Shown: positions 1 through 13,830, counted from the stretch's first letter. The stretch: DNA of 64,000 nt from Struthidea cinerea (GCA_013397865.1 VZTI01005034.1:210269-274268); one strand, 5' to 3'. A program made the numbers and translations. The notes: a model not told the origin generated them from the letters alone.

Positions 1-3000
1 CTGTATTCCAGCATCACGGTGATAAAAGATGATTCACCAAATCAAGAGTCACTTGTGGTGATTTTTTTTTTTTTTTTGGTGGTTGATTTGGAATCTAAAA
101 GCACAAATGTGAGAAAAGACTTTGAGCACAAAGTTCAGAATTCTAATTTTAAATTATCCTAGAGATATAAAGAAATTAACTCTCTGTGAGATGAAGCTGT
201 GGATTTATATGCCAGCCTGGAGAAGCCAATCCACACCAAACTAGCAGGGATGACTGTAGAGAGGAGGAAATAGCACATTCTTGTTATCAGCCTTAACACA
301 AGCTTACAATTTTTGAGCCTTGTCCTGATCCAGATTTTCAAAAATCTCCTTCTGAGATGTTGCTTCATGTAATTCAGATGCTAATGACAGGCTTTGAAGA
401 ATTTTGAGATGCCGGAGGGTTTCCCTTAAAAGTGAGTTCAAATTCTAGGGATTTTACAGTATTTTCTGGGATTCTTGAATAAAAATAAGTCCTAGATACA
501 GAAATAAAACAGACAATTGTGCAAGTTTACAGGAGTGAAGACTATGTGAAGAGCAGAGTGTTTCCACTGCCTTCAGTAGAACTAGATTTAGAAAAATCAG
601 AGAAAGAGGAAAAAAGGAAAAATCCCAAAATCAGAAAAACTGCTTTCTCATCTCCTGCTGTGCAGGCAGGCAAAGCCCAGTGTGACAAATAGCATCCTTC
701 CTAACACAGTTATTATGTCTGGTAGGGTACTCACTCTCTCTTCTAAATCATACCAGTAATGCCAGTAGGAGTTATTGACTAAACCACATTTGCTGAGACT
801 AACTTGGATGTCAATAGTATTGAAAGGAAATTTTAAAAAAGTATATCCATGTAGCACTTTATGGTTGTGAGGGATTTTTCTGATTTAAAATTACATATAG
901 CTGTGGTAGGGTTTGCATCCAGGATGTGGTTTAGATGTGTCTGGAAATATAAATTAAAAAGGCAGCCTAAGAGCACCCAGCAAAAATTGGGCACATTAAA
1001 AGTACTAAAAGTTCAGCAGAATGAATTTTCCCTCGTTAGTGTTATTGACTTCTCCTACCAATAAAATCTGCCTGCGTTGCATGAATATGATTTACATTCA
1101 GAAAGTTCTGATTAGATGTGTATCTCATGTTCTCCACTAAGTTACAATTTCTCTAAAATATTTCATGGCTGCTGTGAAGAGATTCATCGCGGATATTGGA
1201 CAACAGTGGAAATTGCTGCATAAAGATTACATTAATTGTGAAATCATCAGGCATTAATTCTACCCGCTATTCAAGAGGCCAATATTTCTCCTTTGTGATT
1301 AGGGAAGGACAGTGAAGGTTGCCAAGCTTATCAGAAAGTCAAAAAACAAACTGGGACTGGAATTTGAGGACTATGACAACCAGTCAGCTGGAAATTTCCA
1401 CAGGACTCAATAATGTCAGAGTCCTGACAAAAAAAGAGCAGTAAACACTCCATCTGTCCTCACTGCATAATCTACATAAGGACTGATGAAGTTTCTCAAT
1501 GATGGCTAATTTTTGATTGGGTTACTTTGAATTTTTGTCCCCCCACACTGAAATACTAGAGAATTGCAGCATAAATTAACGTATTCTGTAAGTATCAACA
1601 CAAGAAAGCTGTCCCAGCAAATGCAGAAGGCTCTTTTCTTAAAGGAGGAATTAAGTCATTACCATTATGTCTCTCCATTGTTGGTTGGGGTTTTTTTATA
1701 TAAAAACATTGTGAGAGAAGAGAAGATAGTCTTAAACTACAGACATTCCTTCTTTCCTGTCTTCTTGGTGTCTTTAAATGGAGTCTTGATCTGAGCTCAG
1801 TAGAAGTTTCAGTATTGAGTGAAATAACTGTAGTTTATATTCAGCATAATGCCAAAGACTCATCTGGAAGATAGAACAATTTTTTTCACTCAAAACCCTC
1901 TTTTTGAGCCACATGGGTAATGCTCCAAGTGTTATGTTAAGCAACCATTATTCTGAGAGAGCCAGCATTAAGGATCCTGAGCTTAAACTGTCACTTCATG
2001 AGGCAGATTTATGGCTTATGACAGTAATTGCTCACACCAAAGGAGCGAGCTGGTGCTCCATCCAAGCACAAAGAGATATTGCCATTAGATGAGGGTAGGG
2101 ATCTGATAATGCCTGGGTTTTACAACTAGAAAATTACCTTTTATTTAAATTTTTAAAAAGCATACTGTAAACAAACAGGTACTTGTTTGTGTAAATAAAC
2201 ATAAATGCTGGTGGTTTTGTTCAGCTTTGGTTTTTTCTAAAGTAACTTGAAGCATGGCGCACTTTTTCCTCCGTGTTTGACTTTGTGTTGCTTTAAATGA
2301 ACTGGTTAAATCTTAATTTATTCTGTGTTGCCTGAGTATATGTGCTCATTACAAGTGCTAAAAAGGAAAAGTGAATGTAAAAGCAAGGCAAATAAAACGT
2401 CTGTGAGAAAGAACATAAATCTTGTGTCTGTAAATTGCTGGATTGCGATCTTTGGAACAGGCAAAGACCAACTCTGTGCACCCAGAAAGTCAATTTTGCA
2501 ATATTAATATGGACTATTGAACAAGGAAAAATAGGAAGGTTTCCTGATTGTGAAGCTACATGTTAACAAAAATAGATAAAACTAGGTACCATCTCCATCC
2601 CTCTCTCCATTTTAGGTTTAAAGATATTTTCCTAATATTGCAATATGTCCTCCCTCAGAAAACGGAATAAGCAAAAAAATAAAACAGCTTTATAAAGTCT
2701 ACTGTCTGCTGTGTTTTTCCAGGTTCTGCTCTGCCAGTGAATCCAAGCATGATCTGAATGGTAACAGCGAGTTTATGGACAATGAATAATAGCATGACAT
2801 AGCTAATTAATGCTGTTTCAGTCCAGACTGTTTAAACAATCAAGCCTAATTGTGCTAAACAATGTGATGGGTTTATATGGACAGCAGTGAATGAGCAAAT
2901 CCAATGGAGATTTAAAGCTAAATCCAGACTAATTTATGCTTTATGGGTATAACAAACTCAACCTTCATTACTTGCATCTCTGGTTGGTTCTGTTTTCTCT

Positions 3001-3003
3001 CCT
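1..3003. other. Unique AT-rich sequence, no gene recognised
   Basis: I see no coding exon, RNA gene or recognisable mobile element in this stretch. The open frames are short, overlap on both strands and resemble nothing I know. A run of 16 T lies at 62-77. Two blocks (about 1150-1330 and 2700-2930) are less simple in composition and rich in homeodomain-type TAATTA/ATTAAT words, which could suit conserved noncoding DNA. That is only an impression, because conservation cannot be seen from one sequence. Confidence 0.6.
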
Positions 3004-3090
3004 AAAAAAACCCACAAAACCAGCAACACACACTCACACACAAAAAGAAACAAACACAAAAAGCCACAAAATCCCCCACCAAACATACCC
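3004..3090. repeat. A/C-rich low-complexity tract
   Basis: The stretch consists almost entirely of A and C, with CACA and CAAA words and a short CACACACTCACACACA core. It has the look of a degenerate microsatellite. Its complement creates a spurious glycine, cysteine and phenylalanine-rich frame on the minus strand. Confidence 0.8.
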
Positions 3091-6000
3091 ACTATGCCTT
3101 GTTTGGACAGATTTTCTGTCACTGACTTAACAACAAAAAATGAATGCATGCCATTGATTATACAGAGCAGTTCAGCTGCTGAAGCTGCAAGGATTCTTCC
3201 TGGATATTTATGCCTCTCTTAGGCAGAAATCTTGAACCTGAGTAGGTTCTTCCTTATCACCTTGTGGCTAATCTTGATACAGTGGAGTAAACAAAGCCCC
3301 ATGTCCTGATCAGTCTCTGACGTGATCGGAGTTCTGGGTGTGTTTTAAATAAAGAGAAATCAAAATAATCAAAACTGATCACCTGCAAGCAGTCCAGTTT
3401 CATTTTGTTTACATCAAAGCAAAGAGCCAATCCTACTGTACTCCAAAGATTCCTTGGTAGTGGGGAAAGGTGTGAAAAGAGAGAAAGACACAGCAAGGAC
3501 ACAGCTGAAAGGTACAGACCCGTCAAAAGCAGTTTTGTCTGTGTTGAATTCATACGCTCTGTGAATTCCTAATTTTATCTTTCCTCCAGCCAAACCATCC
3601 AAGATCCATCACTACAGCAGCAGGTCGTGAGTGTTCATCTTCCAACACCAACATCTAATTTCTTCAAATTTGGGTTTGAAATCACTTAAAGATGGGTGAT
3701 GGTCCCAGCCCAACTCTCTGCACAGTGACAAGACATTGTGACTCTCACCTGACGTTGGTTCATGCTCTTGCCAGGTAGAGCCCATCTTCTCCATCACAAA
3801 GTCAAGGGAAGTATTGGACAACCAAAAATATGGAGGCCAGCAGAATTAATAGCTAACTTTATATTAGGAAAGGAATTATGGCTGAGTAACCTAAATTTCA
3901 GATCTGAAATAGACATATCCATGTAATTTTATACCACATGTCAATCTGAAGAATTGCTATTAACACATAAACCATTAAAGTACACAAAACTCCTACTGAA
4001 GTGTTTTATTGCCCTAAGAGATTTATTCAATATTTAAAGAGACTTATTACCTTTCTCTACCTTACTTTCTTTTTAGCCAGTCAGTTTAAGCACAAATCTA
4101 GCTAAATGTACATTTAATCTTCATTATATCAAGATAAAGCTGGTAGTAATTGTCCTTCCAATCAAACCACATAATAAAGCTCTGCTGGATTTCTCTTCTG
4201 CAATACTTGGGTTGGGCAGTAATTTATGTCACTTTTGGTACTTGGGTTCTTCTCCATAATGAGGTTTTTAAGTGTCCTACCTGACATTTACATTCCTGAT
4301 GAGATTTCCACACCTCTGCTGGGGTCCATAAAGACCAGTATTAATAGCTCAAGCTGTTTTACGGGATTAAAAAAGTTCAAATTTACTTTTATTTTATGGC
4401 CAAGTATAATAGCACTTTCCAGTTCAAATACACTAAACACACATGACTATAAAGTGCTGCAGAATTAAACACATTTAACTTGCCCAGAGTAGAAAAGCAC
4501 TATTGTATTTATTGACCGTGTTAGCAGTTTTTCCCTACAAGAAATAACAAATCTTCTCACCCCAGGTATTCCTGGCCTTTCTTTTTATCCCACTTGGTTT
4601 TCTGTCTCTTCTATTTGTCACTCTAAGCTCCAGAGGTGGGAGAAGGGAGAGTTATCCCTGCTGGTACTTAGGAAACAAGGATGGGTTTTATTTTGGGGGA
4701 AGCAGGGAACGAAAACCCAGGCTGGCTTTTACATCTGGAGGAGGAGAGATTAGAGATATCCACACTCCTGAGTGCTGGGGTGAGGTTAGAGGTGGATCAA
4801 AACTATTTGGAAGGGGAAAAAGGTGAGACAATCTCCTTATGGGTCTGTCTCTTCTACTGGCTTTTGACACACCAGAAACTCCCCTACTGTTTCAAGAAGT
4901 CTGCGAAGAAGATACTGCTTAGTGTTCAGCCAGAAAGGAGGGGAAATGCTCTGTGTGTTTGCTGCCTGAGAGGGTTTTGTTTGCTTGTTTTGAAGAGACT
5001 GAAAAGGTGTGATTACTCTTCTGGTTATCTGACAGGTGAATGAGCAAAAGCACAGAGCAGGGTCCTCCTCTGTCTGCAGTGTTTGGTCGCTTAAGAGCAT
5101 GGAGGGGCTTGAAAATTTTGATTTGATTACACTTTAGTGCTGATTTAGTCACTAACAAGTGGTTTCAAAGCACAGTTCAGACTACCCTAATTAACTGACT
5201 TTTCAATCATCATGCAAGATGATTTTAACACCCTACCCCTTAACTACGACAGAAATATATTTAAGTTACCTCGCATTTACTGCAGGATAAAATACTGAAT
5301 AGTGAGTGTAACACTGGAGAAAACACTGAAATCTTACCAAGCAAGGCCACGGTTCCTGTCCACAAGTTGTAGAACTGAGGACAATCTCCTTATAGTAGAC
5401 TCCAAAACCAGCTTAAAGAGGGAGGTGTACTGCCTGGTTTAGCAGCCCTGCATTTTAGGTACACAAAATATTTTTACCTGCTGATATCACTTGTGAGTAC
5501 GTTCTGACATGGCTAATAAAAAAATACACATCAGCAGAGTAATCATCACCCCGTGTTATAATTTCTCACCTCTAAGAAATTAATGTGCATAATTTGTTTC
5601 TGTTTACATGCAATAGTGTAATGGCACAACAGCTTAAGCAAATGTAGCATATTTTCTGAGTGCCAGCCAGGGGCTGGGTGCTTTCTGCAATATTAAGCAT
5701 CAATCCTTCACCAGGATAAAAAGCAACAAATATTTTTTTTCTCTCTTGGTAGAATTGATTTTTGCAAATGGAGCCTGGTTCAAGTGGTGTAATCATCTTT
5801 CCTCCTTTTTGCAGTTGCTCATTGCACAACCTCATCCGTTCAGTCACAATCAATTGGGTGATAAAGTATTTCCCTCATCAGTGAAAAAGGAGAGCTTGTA
5901 CCTTGTGTACTCAATATCAGTCATTTGTTTAATTGGCTAATAAGAGATTATTCCTCCTACAAAACCGAGCTGCAGGAACTCCTTTACTTTTAAAAATTAT

Positions 6001-7013
6001 GCCAGGTCTGCTCCAGTGATTTTAGTTCCCAGATTTCTATAATACAAAATTTTTGAATGCTTACCCCTTAAATTTAATTGTACAACTTCATATCAAAAAG
6101 ATGTCTGTGTACAAGACCTTGCTGAGAAAACTGAGCAACAAGAAAAACTTTCCTGATGCAGGGAGAGAATATTCATTTCTGCAGCTTACAGGAAGATGAA
6201 AAAATGAGGAAATTCCCAGACTAATTTACTTGAAGAGGAATCTCTTTTTCTGGGATAGTTTTTTTCTGTCCCTCTAAATTATGGCAAACATCTTGTTTAT
6301 GCACAGATATTGAAGAAAGCATTTCTCATATATAGGATGATGGGATGGTTTGTTTTGGGATTTTTTCACCAGGTTTTGTAAACAATTATTTAGCATTTGA
6401 GGCTGCAATGTTAAGTAATATTGATATAGAGAGTTTCACTGAAGTTATGGATGTACCTGAATCTCAATTGTTAAGCATTTGCTGTTTCTTTGCAAATTGT
6501 GTCTCGTGGTATTGCTTCATTTCCCCCTTTCTCATGTCTCGAGAGGTTTCAAGACTATTTTAGAGCTTGGGGTATGACAAATGGTACTTATGAGAATGAG
6601 CTTCCTGCCCAAACTCATGGGCTATCACTCACTCGAACTCCTAATCACTAAAATTTTCAGATTATTTATCAATTTATTTTTGAGAGGACACTGTGCAGCA
6701 GGTGATCTGTTTGCATGGCTGAAGCAGGTATGCGAACAACTAATCTTGGCTAAAAATAGCTGTTGCTGTCCTGGAAATGCTGATTCCTCTGTGCACACTA
6801 AACATGAATCTGAATTTGAGCTGCTTTGATGACAACACATATGCACAGTCAGCTACATCTCATTGATTTTTGGGAGGTGGGCGAAATGTACATCAGTTAT
6901 CCTACAGCCATCCCCAAAACAATTGATCCAGGCTCCATTTTTCACCAGATCACTGACTGTTAATTCAATTTGATGGGCACAGCAGGCAATAATACATCCC
7001 ACAAGGAACTTAC
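3091..7013. other. Unique AT-rich sequence, no gene recognised
   Basis: This is noncoding-looking sequence with many stop codons in all frames. The longest open frame, about 120 codons near 4681-5043 on the plus strand, overlaps minus-strand frames of similar length and shows no recognisable domain. I treat it as chance. No repeat family was recognised. Confidence 0.55.
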
Positions 7014-7161
7014 TTTCCATGGCGTACAAAGTACATCCTTTTCTTCCAGACAGGTTTTTGATGCAGATCAAATGAATTTTCATCCCAAACCTTTTCTGGC
7101 TGTCTTTCAGTAAATCAGCATGGTTTTCCTTTAGCTTCTTCTGTAGTTTTTCCATGACAAT
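7014..7161 (-). other. Candidate exon with acceptor and donor signals, product unknown
   Basis: On the minus strand a pyrimidine-containing acceptor (TATTTTCTAG) precedes an open block that starts ATTGTCATGG. It ends at AAA followed by the strong donor word GTAAGT. The block is 148 bp, or 49 codons plus one base, and encodes a lysine-rich start (MEKLQKKLKENHADLL) followed by KIHLICIKNLSGRKGC. The frame stays open past the donor down to 6853, giving 100 codons from the ATG at 7155. A stop codon overlaps the acceptor in frame, as expected for an intron edge. I do not recognise the protein. A chance open frame or an unannotated pseudogene remains as likely as a real exon. Confidence 0.22.
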
Positions 7162-9395
7162 CTAGAAAATAGAACAACACAACTACCAGCACCGCAGGCA
7201 GGCCTCCTTTTACACATACTAGCAATTTCTGTGCTGAAAAAGCCCTGGATTAATTAATTCTAGATAAAAATCCAAAACGTCTTTAGTCTTTGCTAAGGTA
7301 ATATATTTAACAAAGCAGAAGAATTTAAAAAAATGAAAATAATAAAAAAGCATTTTGTTTTCTACAGCATTGAAAATGCAGTACAGGAGCTGCTCAAAGA
7401 GGGAATAAATTGGATTTGTCCCACTTTAGCTCAGCCTGAGGAAGTAAAAAGGGGAAATAGCAATTAAATATGGAGGTAGTGGTTGACCATGGAAATTGAC
7501 AGAAGTGTTTCTCTGGGCATTATTAAATTGGCAATAAAAAAGTGGACCCTACTAAAAAAAACCTAATTTTTTTCCATAAATGTAATATGAAGATTCAAAG
7601 AACAAAAACATAAATCTTTGCCAGATATTGCCTTAATTTATTTCTGTTTTCAGAAGAAAAACAAAAACTTCTGGAGAACAAAAAGAATAGATAGGAAATG
7701 GAACAAATTGTCATCTTTGGGAGACCACGTGCTAAATTAAGTGAAGTTACTTTGACTAAGTGGAAAAATCAACTTCATATTGGTCTAGGGATATGACCTT
7801 TGGAGTCTTAATGAGAGCTAGTAAAAAAATAAAGTATTTCCAGATAAATTCTTGTTGCTATAATCTGAGAGAAGGGAAGCTAAAAGAATACAGGGGGGAT
7901 TTTGCAAGTGATCAAGTGCACATGCAATTAATAGCTCATCAGGGGTTGTTAAGGACGTGATTAAAGGACAGCCAATTTACTAAAGACTTAAGAGGTTAAT
8001 GGTGAAGAAAAAATAAAGTGACAATATCCTCCCTTCCTCCTGGCTCTCCTCTGATTGTGATAAGTGTATGCTTTCCACACGTCCATGAACACAAGATTTT
8101 CCCTGGGAATTTAAATAAGCACACTACCTGAGAAGACGTGCAGAAATTTAGTTGGGAAAAAAAGACAACGTGGAGATGGTGGTGTTGTAATGCAGTGGCT
8201 AAAGGAGACTTTTAAAGTTTCTAGAAACCCAAAGCACTTCAAAAGAGTAAATTAATAATCTCCACACACATTGTGATGTTGTTGAAGGCCGATAAACTCC
8301 CAGTGAGAGATAAAAATTCACTTTGCCCAAATGTGGGCAAGGTTAGCCATGCTTTGTCTATGCCATTCCCGATTCCATAAACTTGAGAAAGTGTGAGTTA
8401 GGGTGCATTTTAAGAGGAGATTTTTTGCTCAACAGAATAATTTTAATGCTTTTTAGGCCATCATGAGATCAATGACCTTTTCCAAAGGGCAAAAACAGAA
8501 GCAGGGCCTTTTTTATTGTGAATTCGCCTTCTTGAGTACTTCAAATCATATCAGAAAGTCCTCAGTCCAGCTCCAGACCACCCAGATTTACCTGAGCATT
8601 GTCAAGACACTGTCTGTAGTCCCGATTGCATTCGTTCTTTATTTTAAACATTAATTACTGAACCTTACTTCAACTCGTACTCGGAATGGGAAGGCAAGGA
8701 GGAGGAATGCAATTTATTACAAATGGGATCATGAGATCTTTGTAGATACTGATTTTAGGAGATGTTAATTCCACACAATACAAATCCCTAAAGGTAGAGA
8801 TGCTGCAGAGTCAGAGCTTCACTTAAGGAAGGCTCAGAATGGCCCTGAAGGTGTTTCTTCTTCCCCTTCTCCCTTTCCCTCTCCAGCGATCCAAGGAAGT
8901 TTTTGGACCACGAGGCTGATATGGATTTGATACCTCTCCCTTGAAAAATGGCTGCTTTTAGGAACTTTTAGGACATTTGAGCACTCCAAGGTAAACCACA
9001 GAGACTGAATGACACGGCTGTCTAATCTAGAAGTAAATGAACTATGGAAAACAGGACATGGTTTGCTCTGCTTTTTTAGTTGAAAGCCAAGGCAAAGACA
9101 AGTTTTAATCAAAAAGGACTTGCAAATCCTTTAATTGGCTTTCTAAAGCCACACCAAAATCTGTTGTCATAGTAGTGAGATAAATTTGTAACACACATCT
9201 CTTCTAAACACCGCTAATCTCAGTAATTTCAGGACAGAAGCAGAGATCAAGCAAACCAGCTCAGCTGCATCAGAGAGCCCCATTTCTGCACATGAATTTC
9301 AGTCAGCTGTGAGAAAACTTGAATATTCTTCCATTTATAAAGCTACAAAGGCAAATTTGATAAACACAGTGAAGGGAAGATCAAGATTTCACCAT
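7162..9395. other. Unique AT-rich sequence, no gene recognised
   Basis: No repeat, RNA gene or coding exon was recognised. All open frames are under 95 codons and lack known motifs. Confidence 0.55.
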
Positions 9396-9678
9396 GAGAT
9401 TTCTCACTCCTCAGCCCATGAAGGAGGGAGGAATGGAGGGAAGATGTTTCTAAGATTTTGTTTCTTGTCACCTTACTCTGCTTTGGTAAAAAATTAACTC
9501 GTTTCCCCAAATCAGGCCGGTTTTGCCCATGATGGCAGCTGGTGAGTGATCTCTCATGGTCCTTATACAGGATCCACGAGCCCTTTGTGATATTTTCTCC
9601 CACTGTCCACCCTGAGGAGGGAAGTGATAGCATGGCTTTGGTGGGCACTTGGTGCCCAGACAGGGCCAACAAGCCACA
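9396..9678 (+). mobile_element. 3' part of an avian ERVL-type LTR, degraded
   Basis: The segment follows, in order, words I know from the 3' half of the abundant avian ERVL LTR. These are a block corresponding to ACTCTG near 9475, GTGAGTGATCTCTC, then ATATTTTCTCCCACTGTCC, CTGAGGAGGGAAGTGA, and the terminal GGCTTTGGTGGGCAC ending in CCACA at 9678. The LTR is in plus orientation and its 5' half is missing, so no target-site duplication can be paired. Many substitutions and small indels mark it as old. The overlapping open frames on the minus strand are shadows of this repeat. The family assignment rests on remembered consensus wording, not on a search. Confidence 0.7.
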
Positions 9679-10880
9679 GACACCTAATTATTAGATTCAA
9701 CCTGGATAAAACCCAAATAAATCACAGTCCTGGGGAGAACTGGGTTCAGCTTGGAGGAACATTCAGCTATTGGAGCTAATTACAGTGATGACAAAGAGCT
9801 TTCTGAGGACAGATGCAGCCTTCTCTCTGAAGTATGCCCAAGTGTTACTCCTATCACTTCTCTGACACTTAAGGGAAAATATTAGCAATAGTGAGCTGAC
9901 CTAAGGTCTAATCCTGCATGATTCTGACTCCATAATGTCCCTGTGATCACTACTGGGGAGTTAATTCTCAGCTGTCCTATTAAAACCCCATAAGCCACCT
10001 AAGAGGGTCAGAGAGCATCTGAGGTTCTCCTTTAACTGCTATCATAAAATCAGAGGCTGAGCTTACAGAGGATGGGCACCATGAAAAGAGTCCCTCTGGA
10101 TACAATTTAACACATTTTGTTCCATGTCCTGAGGGTAGTCCCACCACGAGGAGGTAAAGAAGCAATTGGGTTTTGGATGAAGGTCAGGAAGAGCCAGAGA
10201 AATTAATCTGATGGCAACAGCATTAAAATATATAAGAGTTTATTTCCACACTATAAACTCAGCTCAGGCGATCCTAACCCTGTATTTCTTGAGTTTATTG
10301 CTCTCAAAAAATGAGACAACTCAGTTTTCAAAGCAATGCTTTCTTAAAATACAAGCTTTTGATTTTTACAAAGTTTTTACCTGGAATCACTTTGAATATC
10401 CATTTCATGTATTAATAACCAAGATCTGTGGTGAATGGAGATTAAGTTACTTTTCTATGCAAACTGAAATTCTATTTGCATTTAGTGAATGAAATATTCA
10501 CTTCTATTGTGTCCTGTGGATAGTTATTTAGCAGACATTACTTTCCCAAACAGAGCATGTTAATTTGTACAGTATAGCTTTTCCTTTTGATTGAGTCCAG
10601 TGATTACCTCTCCATCAAATAACATATTAGAATAATTTTATTAGCAAGTAAAAATTAGAGGAGAAAAGTGTATTGAAGATGGTCTATTGTTAAGAACAAT
10701 GCCACTAATTTTGATTAATTTGGATTATTTTAACAAAGAAAAACTTTCTTACTGAAGTGTCATTCCTACATTTATCCATAGCATTCTGAGAAGCTGGAGG
10801 GCTGCTGCATAGTAAAACTCATGTATCCTCCATTTAAAAATACACAATATTTTAATACACCTTAACACCCTTTCAACTGA
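9679..10880. other. Unique sequence, no gene recognised
   Basis: Nothing supports a gene or a mobile element here. The frame of 93 codons at 10211-10492 lies in AT-rich sequence and has no recognisable motif. Confidence 0.55.
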
Positions 10881-10957
10881 AACAAAAAAACCCACAAACA
10901 AAAAACCACCCCCAAAAAAGACCCCCCCAAACCAGACAGACAAAAAAAAAAAAAAAA
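10881..10957. repeat. A/C-rich low-complexity tract ending in a run of 16 A
   Basis: Blocks of A and C (AACAAAAAAACCCAC, CCACCCCCAAAAAAG) end in an uninterrupted A run at 10942-10957. No retrotransposed body is recognisable on its 5' side, so it is called simple sequence rather than a poly(A) tail. Confidence 0.75.
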
Positions 10958-13331
10958 TCTCAAAAGCCAGAGTTATTAATTGTATCTGTCAGAAGCAATG
11001 CATCTTCCTTAGAAGAATAAATTTGCAGTCTCTCACTCATAACTATGTGGGCTTATAATAGAGCAGCTGCCCCAAAGCAACACATGGCAGAATGACAATG
11101 AGGTCTCACAAAGCCACAGCCCTTTTTAGCAGCATTCTACTGGGAGAAAACAAATGAAAGACCCAATCTTGCATTATCTGCTGGGAGTAGTCACAAAGCC
11201 TAAGGAATTTCAAGCAAAGTTGTTCGGAAAGGTAAGGAACATTTCACTTATGCAAAGCTCAGCACCTGAAATTCAAATTATAAAGCATCATAATCTCTAT
11301 AGATTAATACAAAACCAGCATATGGAGTCGAAAAAATTATTTAAATCTACCTACAGAGTTGCTTTACATCACTGACAGTTCATTCTCCCATGCACAAAAT
11401 CTCTTTCTGCCAGAACATTTTGGGTTTCAGTTCAGGTCTTTGCCATCTGAGCAACAGAAGCTAACGTGACATCTTGTCTCATCTGAAAGATTTGTTGTGG
11501 AAGTTTATTTAATTTATGTTTCTGAAAACAGTCACCTAGTACAATATTTGGTCCTGTTATCATTATTATTTCTTTACTTTGTTGTAGAAGACATTTTCTA
11601 CAGCATGGACACTAAACTGGCAGCATAAGATTTCTTTCATGGAAAAAAATACTCAGAGACCAACCACCACCACAAGTTGCTATGGGATAAGAAAAGATTT
11701 TCTGACAGCAAATTTTTAGTGTTCAGCTCATGATAGCATTTTCTCCAAATATTTCATATATTCAAAGGATTTTCTTCAAAAAACTACAGGACCCTTGTTT
11801 TTTTTTTCATTCCTATCAATCACAGATAAAATAATTGTACAGCTTCTTCCAGAGTATAACATTTATATTTGCATTATGCTGGTTATCATCCACTTAAATC
11901 TCTGCTATGGAAATATCAGGGCACAATTATGAGAGTTATCTTTATGCTATAACCCAGACATGCACTTAAGCAGATGTTCAATTTCATGCTTATTAGTAGT
12001 CACATTGAAGCAGTGATATTGAATTCTATTATCTGTCTACTTTGCTCTTTTACTCCTTTTACTTCCTTCTGTCTTTTAGTATCCAGGGCAGAATGAGCAT
12101 ATTTCCTACATGTGTTTTCCAAGAGATGCCTTGAGCTATCCAGGTTGTGAATTTAAGCACTGCTTTCTTCAATAGACTGTAACTTATTATATTTAGTATA
12201 AACTGATGCCTTTTGTGCAGCATTCTGCTCCATATTCTATGCAAACTGATACAATATCAGGCTAAAATCCACGATTTAATGCATTATTTTGGCTGCTGGA
12301 TGCCTGCAGGACCAAAGGTTTTATCCCAAAATCCACGTGTATCATCCTGCTCTTGCATAGGTGGACCCAGCCACCGCCCCAGGTGTAAACAGAATTTATT
12401 TCCCATGTCAGAAGTTAATTCCCCGTTGATACAGGAATGTATTCCTGCTTTTTTCAGCTCATCTCTCAGAGAAGAAATGCTGCATTGTTCCAAGCCAGCA
12501 GCACCCACGGATACCCTCCAAATGGCTCCACAGAGAGCCCAAGCTTCCTGCAGGAGCATCTGGATTGCTGCTGAAAGGCCATCTGTGTTTCACCGGGAAC
12601 AGGATTATAAAACTATTTGCCAGATAGAACCTTAGGAGATGTTTTTTTTTTCCTCCTGCCCCCAAAAGTAAGCTCCAGCTCATAAGAGCAGTATCTGGAA
12701 AATGGGCCTGTAATAATGATGCCTGGAATTCAGGCGTTTCTCAGTGTTTAAACAAATGTTCATGAACAAAATTTGGTGCACTGTTCTTCAATTTTTTTTT
12801 TTTGGTCCATTCCTTCTATCTCTCCCCTCACTTGCATATGGAAATCACATCTTTAACTTGCTGGCTTTTCCAGTGCCACTTTCTCCATTACTTAATAAAA
12901 AAAATAGATCAGTCCCTAATTATCTGGATCCACTAAACAGTTTCTGAGAGGAAAGAGGCCTTTACAGTTCTGTTTCTGTTATTGGAGTGTGCCAGCACAT
13001 CCCACTGCAGGAGATGTTCCTCTCAGCAGGTTTGGTATTTAAATATGTGATTGGGCTTGTTATATTGGGAAGAATGAGAGAGACTTAAGCAAGAGCCAGG
13101 AGAAAATATTAGCTGACGTCTGGAATAAACAGAGTATCTCAGAAGATGGGCTGATCATACAGGATCAGATTATAATGGGCTACACATCCACCTAAATATA
13201 GGGTACAAAGAAGCATTTTCTTTCCTTAGAGCCCAGACTTGAGGGCTGAGTGAGGAAGGGGACGAGGGGGGAAAGAAATTGTAACTCCTCTGTTCACAAT
13301 GTCTTGTTTTGGCAACAACAAATATTGTATG
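10958..13331. other. Unique sequence, no gene recognised
   Basis: An open frame of 140 codons at 12213-12635 (plus) overlaps 91- and 74-codon frames on the other strand. None shows a known domain and no clear splice context was found. A locally GC-richer block at 12290-12600 explains the lack of stop codons. No mobile element was recognised. Confidence 0.5.
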
Positions 13332-13382
13332 AAATTAAAAAGAGAAAAAAATAAAAAGAAAATTATAGCCTTTTTTTTTTTT
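13332..13382. repeat. A-rich then T-rich simple sequence
   Basis: A purine stretch of AAAGAGAAAAAAATAAAAAG type is followed by a run of 12 T at 13371-13382. Confidence 0.7.
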
Positions 13383-13830
13383 CTGAGAGGAGAGAATTAT
13401 CACCTGCAATTCAGAACACTGCTGAAAGGCACACATAGTTAGGTCAAATAGAATTATAAAAAATTAAAATGAGGTCCAGAAAAAAAAAAGAAGGAAAAAC
13501 AAATTAAAATAAAGCTCATTCTTGTTTAGCTCATCCGTTTAGATTAAGGACACTTTGATAATGGTGGTTTCATTGTGGTAGACCTGGAATAAATTGTGTC
13601 AGAGCCAGGTTTGGATATGGACAGGCTGTGGCAGAGAGGAACAGCACCAAGTTCTGCCTCACAAAAGGAAATATTCAGCTCCCCCAGATGCATGCCCACA
13701 AAGGCAGAGCTCAGCTGGGAAGCATTGTGCCAAAAAGAAGTGTGAAGGGATGACATCTTGTCTTGATAAGTAGATGAGCACTACCTCTAAGGGTTTATAG
13801 AATAACCCTGAATGAAGCTATTGCAAATTA

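Noticed and set aside
4681..5043. Plus-strand frame of 120 codons
   Set aside because: Three minus-strand frames overlap it. No motif is seen.
10881..10957. A-run as the poly(A) tail of a retroposed gene
   Set aside because: No recognisable gene body precedes it, and the tract is A/C simple sequence over its whole length.
12213..12635. Plus-strand frame of 140 codons
   Set aside because: Opposite-strand frames overlap it, composition explains it, and no domain or splice context was recognised.
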